NCBI RefSeq assembly: GCF_003691365.1
Contig: NZ_CP033087.1
Location: 386,501 to 450,500, forward strand
Reading direction: 5' to 3'
Length of the DNA stretch: 64,000 nt
DNA from: Commensalibacter melissae
GTDB lineage: Bacteria; Pseudomonadota; Alphaproteobacteria; Acetobacterales; Acetobacteraceae
The notes under the pieces were generated by a model that worked only from the letters and a program-made list of their open reading frames with translations, made no database searches and was not told where the DNA came from. Below are positions 61,705 to 64,000 of the stretch, piece by piece. Both the position numbers and the translations under genes were made by a program. Each line of letters starts with the position of its first letter. The stretch's first letter is position 1.

Positions 61705-62469
61705 GTGCAATTTTATAACCAAAATCTTCATTCAAGATTGTTATTGGGTACTGCCGGTTACCCTTCGCCAGATATCTTGATACAAGCCATTCATGCTTCC
61801 GAGGCAGAAATTATAACTGTCAGTTTACGCAGGGAAGGAGTGGGAGGTTCTGAATTTCGTCAGTTAATAGCAAAAACAAAAAAAAGGTTTTTGCCAAACA
61901 CGGCAGGATGCCATACCGTGAAAGAGGCCGTGACAACAGCGCAGATGGCACGTGAAGTTTTTGAAACAAACTGGATTAAGCTGGAAATTATCGGTCATGC
62001 GGATACTTTACAACCAGATCCTTTTGCAACAGTTGAAGCTGCCAGGATTTTGTCAAAGGAAGGGTTTGAGGTTTTTCCTTATACGACCGAGGATTTAATT
62101 GTTGGTGAAAAGTTATTAGAGGCAGGTTGTCAACTTTTGATGCCATGGGGGGCACCGATTGGATCTGGACAAGGTTTGCGTAATATTGAAGGATTAAAAA
62201 CAATGCGTCAATATTTTAAAAATATTCCTCTTATTATTGATGCGGGGATTGGAGCGCCAAGTCAAGCAATCCAAGCGATGGAAATAGGTTTTGATGCAAT
62301 TTTACTAAATACGGCAATTGCGAAATCAAAAAATCCTATTCTAATGGCGGATGCTTTTAACAAAGCTATTTTAGCGGGACGGATAGCATATAAAGCGGGA
62401 TTAATGGAAAAGCGTAATATGGCCTATGCCTCAACACCAGCATATGGATTGGCGGATCTATCACTATAA
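61705..62469 (+). CDS. thiG: Thiazole synthase ThiG
   Basis: ThiG builds the thiazole phosphate of thiamine from deoxyxylulose phosphate, dehydroglycine and ThiS thiocarboxylate. The 254-aa barrel has the imine-forming Lys92 ([10 protein letters not shown]), [21 protein letters not shown] and [12 protein letters not shown]. The start is GTG 61705, supported by GGGAGG (61693-61698). It overlaps thiE by one base. Confidence 0.95.
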   Translation: MQFYNQNLHSRLLLGTAGYPSPDILIQAIHASEAEIITVSLRREGVGGSEFRQLIAKTKKRFLPNTAGCHTVKEAVTTAQMAREVFETNWIKLEIIGHADTLQPDPFATVEAARILSKEGFEVFPYTTEDLIVGEKLLEAGCQLLMPWGAPIGSGQGLRNIEGLKTMRQYFKNIPLIIDAGIGAPSQAIQAMEIGFDAILLNTAIAKSKNPILMADAFNKAILAGRIAYKAGLMEKRNMAYASTPAYGLADLSL

Positions 62470-63071
62470 TGGAAAAATTTTATTTAGTCACAGAATCTGT
62501 CTCATTGATTAAAAAATTATTGCCTGTTGGGGTTAAATTGATTCAATTACGAATTAAAAACATGTCTCAACCGGATTTGAGGCAAAATATTATGGAAGCA
62601 AAAATCTGTTGTGAACGTTATGGTGCGCGATTGATTTTGAACGATTACTGGGAATTGGCTTTAGAATTGGGTATAAATTTTGTTCATTTAGGACAAGAAG
62701 ATTTATTAAAAACAGATTTTAACAGGATACGAAATGCAGGAATTCAATATGGGATTTCCACACATGATAGATCTGAGTTGGAAATTGCGTTGAAGCTTTA
62801 CCCTGACTATATTGCATTGGGACCAATTTATCCGACTGTATTGAAGAAAATGAAATGGCACCCGCAAGGGTTATCAAAACTGAACAGATGGAAACAGAGA
62901 ATAAGAAATATTCCTTTGGTTGCTATCGGGGGATTAACAGTTGAACGGATTCCATATGTTCTGAAAGCGGGTGCAGATAGTTTGGCAGTAGTAACAGATA
63001 TTAAGACTGCGTCAGATCCAATCAATCGTTATAATGCTTGGCAAAGACAGATTAAAAAGGTTATCAATTAA
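62469..63071 (+). CDS. thiE: Thiamine-phosphate synthase ThiE
   Basis: ThiE joins HMP-pyrophosphate and thiazole phosphate to thiamine monophosphate. The 200-aa barrel has LIQLRIKNMSQPDLRQNI, LILNDYWELALELG, VHLGQEDLL, GISTHDRSE, IALGPIYPT and VAIGGLTVERI. It is on the short side for the family but complete. It overlaps thiG and thiF by single bases, so the operon is tightly coupled. Confidence 0.93.
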   Translation: MEKFYLVTESVSLIKKLLPVGVKLIQLRIKNMSQPDLRQNIMEAKICCERYGARLILNDYWELALELGINFVHLGQEDLLKTDFNRIRNAGIQYGISTHDRSELEIALKLYPDYIALGPIYPTVLKKMKWHPQGLSKLNRWKQRIRNIPLVAIGGLTVERIPYVLKAGADSLAVVTDIKTASDPINRYNAWQRQIKKVIN

Positions 63072-64000
63072 TGGAAAAACGGTTTAAAAAACAGATAATG
63101 TTATCTGAGGTTGGTATCGAAGGTCAGGAGAGATTAAGAAAGGCCCGTCTATTAGTTGTAGGATGTGGTGGATTGGGTAATACGGTTTTACCATTACTTA
63201 GTGCAGCGGGGATAGGTTTTATAAGGGTTTATGACCATGATATTGTAGAAGAATCTAATTTACATCGACAATATATGTACTCTAAATCTGATCTTGGCAA
63301 ACATAAAGTTTTGGTAATGCAGAATATTTTATATCGTCAAAATCCAGAGTGTCATATCGAGGCTTATGCTCAAAAATTAAGTTTTTCATATATTTCTGAT
63401 GCAATGCGTGGAATTGATCTGGTTATAGATGCGGCTGATAATTTTATGGTGACATATCTTCTTTCTGACAAATGTTATGAAATGAATATTCCCTTTATAA
63501 GTGCTTCTGTTCTGGAATTTCAGGGATATGTAGGGGCTTTTTGTGGTGGTGGGCCAAGCTATCGCTCGGTTTTTCCAAAACCTTCGTTTTCGAATAATAA
63601 TTGTAATAATATTGGAGTAATGGGACCTGTTGTTGCGATTATGGGATCTATTCAGGCAGAAATGGCTATAAATATAATAATAAAGCTTTCCAAACCGACA
63701 TTAGGAAACTTGTTTCATATAGATTGCATTAACTGGAGAGTTGGTCAGATTTGTTTTGATGATGCGGAAGAACCTGAACAAAAAACAATTATTTCATTAT
63801 TAGATAGGGACAGTCTCAAAGTTGATGATTATTTGGTTGAATTACGGGATGAAATTGAAGCTCCAATCAGTGTTAATTCTCATGTTGTTCGGATGAAACC
63901 TGAAAATATAGAAAATAGTAATTTTCCGATCGATCGACGAATAGTATTTATTTGTAAGACTGGGATAAGAGCTATTAAAGCAGCATATCAGTTACAATTT
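63071..64000 (+). CDS. thiF: ThiF/MoeB-like adenylyltransferase with C-terminal rhodanese-like region (partial)
   Basis: Open from ATG 63071 to the end of the window (310 codons, no stop). The N-terminal E1-like domain has VVGCGGLGNTVLPLLSAAGI (nucleotide-binding GxGGxG), NLHRQYMYSKSDLGKHK and DAADNF. A conserved-position cysteine lies in SNNNCNNIGVMGP. After about residue 235 a rhodanese-like part begins, with RRIVFICKTGIRAIKAAYQ providing a likely persulfide cysteine just before the window ends. ThiF adenylates ThiS; a fused rhodanese could deliver the sulfur, as in MoeZ-type proteins. Confidence 0.9.
   Translation, partial: MEKRFKKQIMLSEVGIEGQERLRKARLLVVGCGGLGNTVLPLLSAAGIGFIRVYDHDIVEESNLHRQYMYSKSDLGKHKVLVMQNILYRQNPECHIEAYAQKLSFSYISDAMRGIDLVIDAADNFMVTYLLSDKCYEMNIPFISASVLEFQGYVGAFCGGGPSYRSVFPKPSFSNNNCNNIGVMGPVVAIMGSIQAEMAINIIIKLSKPTLGNLFHIDCINWRVGQICFDDAEEPEQKTIISLLDRDSLKVDDYLVELRDEIEAPISVNSHVVRMKPENIENSNFPIDRRIVFICKTGIRAIKAAYQLQF

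Overview
This window looks like a chromosomal segment of an AT-rich alphaproteobacterium. The gene set suggests an Acetobacteraceae member of the insect-gut type, Commensalibacter-like: DUF1489, the rsmB-rpe-heparinase II/III order, a CobW GTPase followed by a WD40 protein, and paired cysteine desulfurases with ferredoxin and MnmA. The genus is an inference from gene content and base composition; no database search was possible.

Layout. 1-4.8 kb: the end of a probable outer-membrane beta-barrel gene, then a Nudix-type regulator (NrtR-like) followed by nadA-nadB-nadC, with a perfect 9-1-9 palindrome at the nadA transcription start. 4.8-10.2 kb: a decayed hexapeptide acetyltransferase, an SLT/SPOR lipoprotein, and a LysR regulator divergent from metE. 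10.3-15.1 kb: a small charged protein, then a leftward yggS-kup-hemW-DUF1489 operon. 15.2-25.9 kb: envelope and sugar genes (three glycosyltransferases, heparinase-like protein), rsmB, rpe, transporters and a hydrolase. 26.3-30.0 kb: a sulfur-trafficking operon (two cysteine desulfurases, [2Fe-2S] ferredoxin, MnmA). 30.2-36.9 kb: an orphan periplasmic binding protein, an O-antigen ligase-like protein, a CobW GTPase with a His-Asp repeat, a WD40 protein and two CDF metal exporters.

36.9-39.7 and 42.4-44.8 kb are very AT-rich, gene-poor and full of decayed genes and hairpins. They contain two diverged copies of a two-hairpin element (about 38.61 and 43.37 kb) whose main stem is preserved by compensatory base changes, so it is a candidate structured RNA. 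Between and beyond them lie visibly more GC-rich genes (COG2509 oxidoreductase, GNAT, YnfA, gatCAB).

48.1-53.3 kb is a prophage remnant at tRNA-Ser(GCT). It has two decayed copies of a P4-type integrase start, an S74 tail-fibre chaperone protein, a CotH-like kinase, an i-/o-spanin pair and small membrane (holin-like) proteins. Next comes AT-rich cargo: a 58-aa protein coupled to a HAD phosphatase, and a DUF5131 (Gp37/Gp68) protein.

55.5-64 kb: two tiny genes, an ArgO/LysE exporter, then an anaerobic ribonucleotide reductase operon. Its glycyl-radical domain is encoded by a separate 60-aa gene between nrdD and nrdG, and a tandem pair of NrdR-like boxes 31 bp apart lies upstream. Cyanase follows, then a tightly packed thiO-thiS-thiG-thiE-thiF operon that runs off the end of the window.

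The clearest candidates for something undescribed are the split class III reductase, the two-hairpin element, and the phage-linked CotH kinase.
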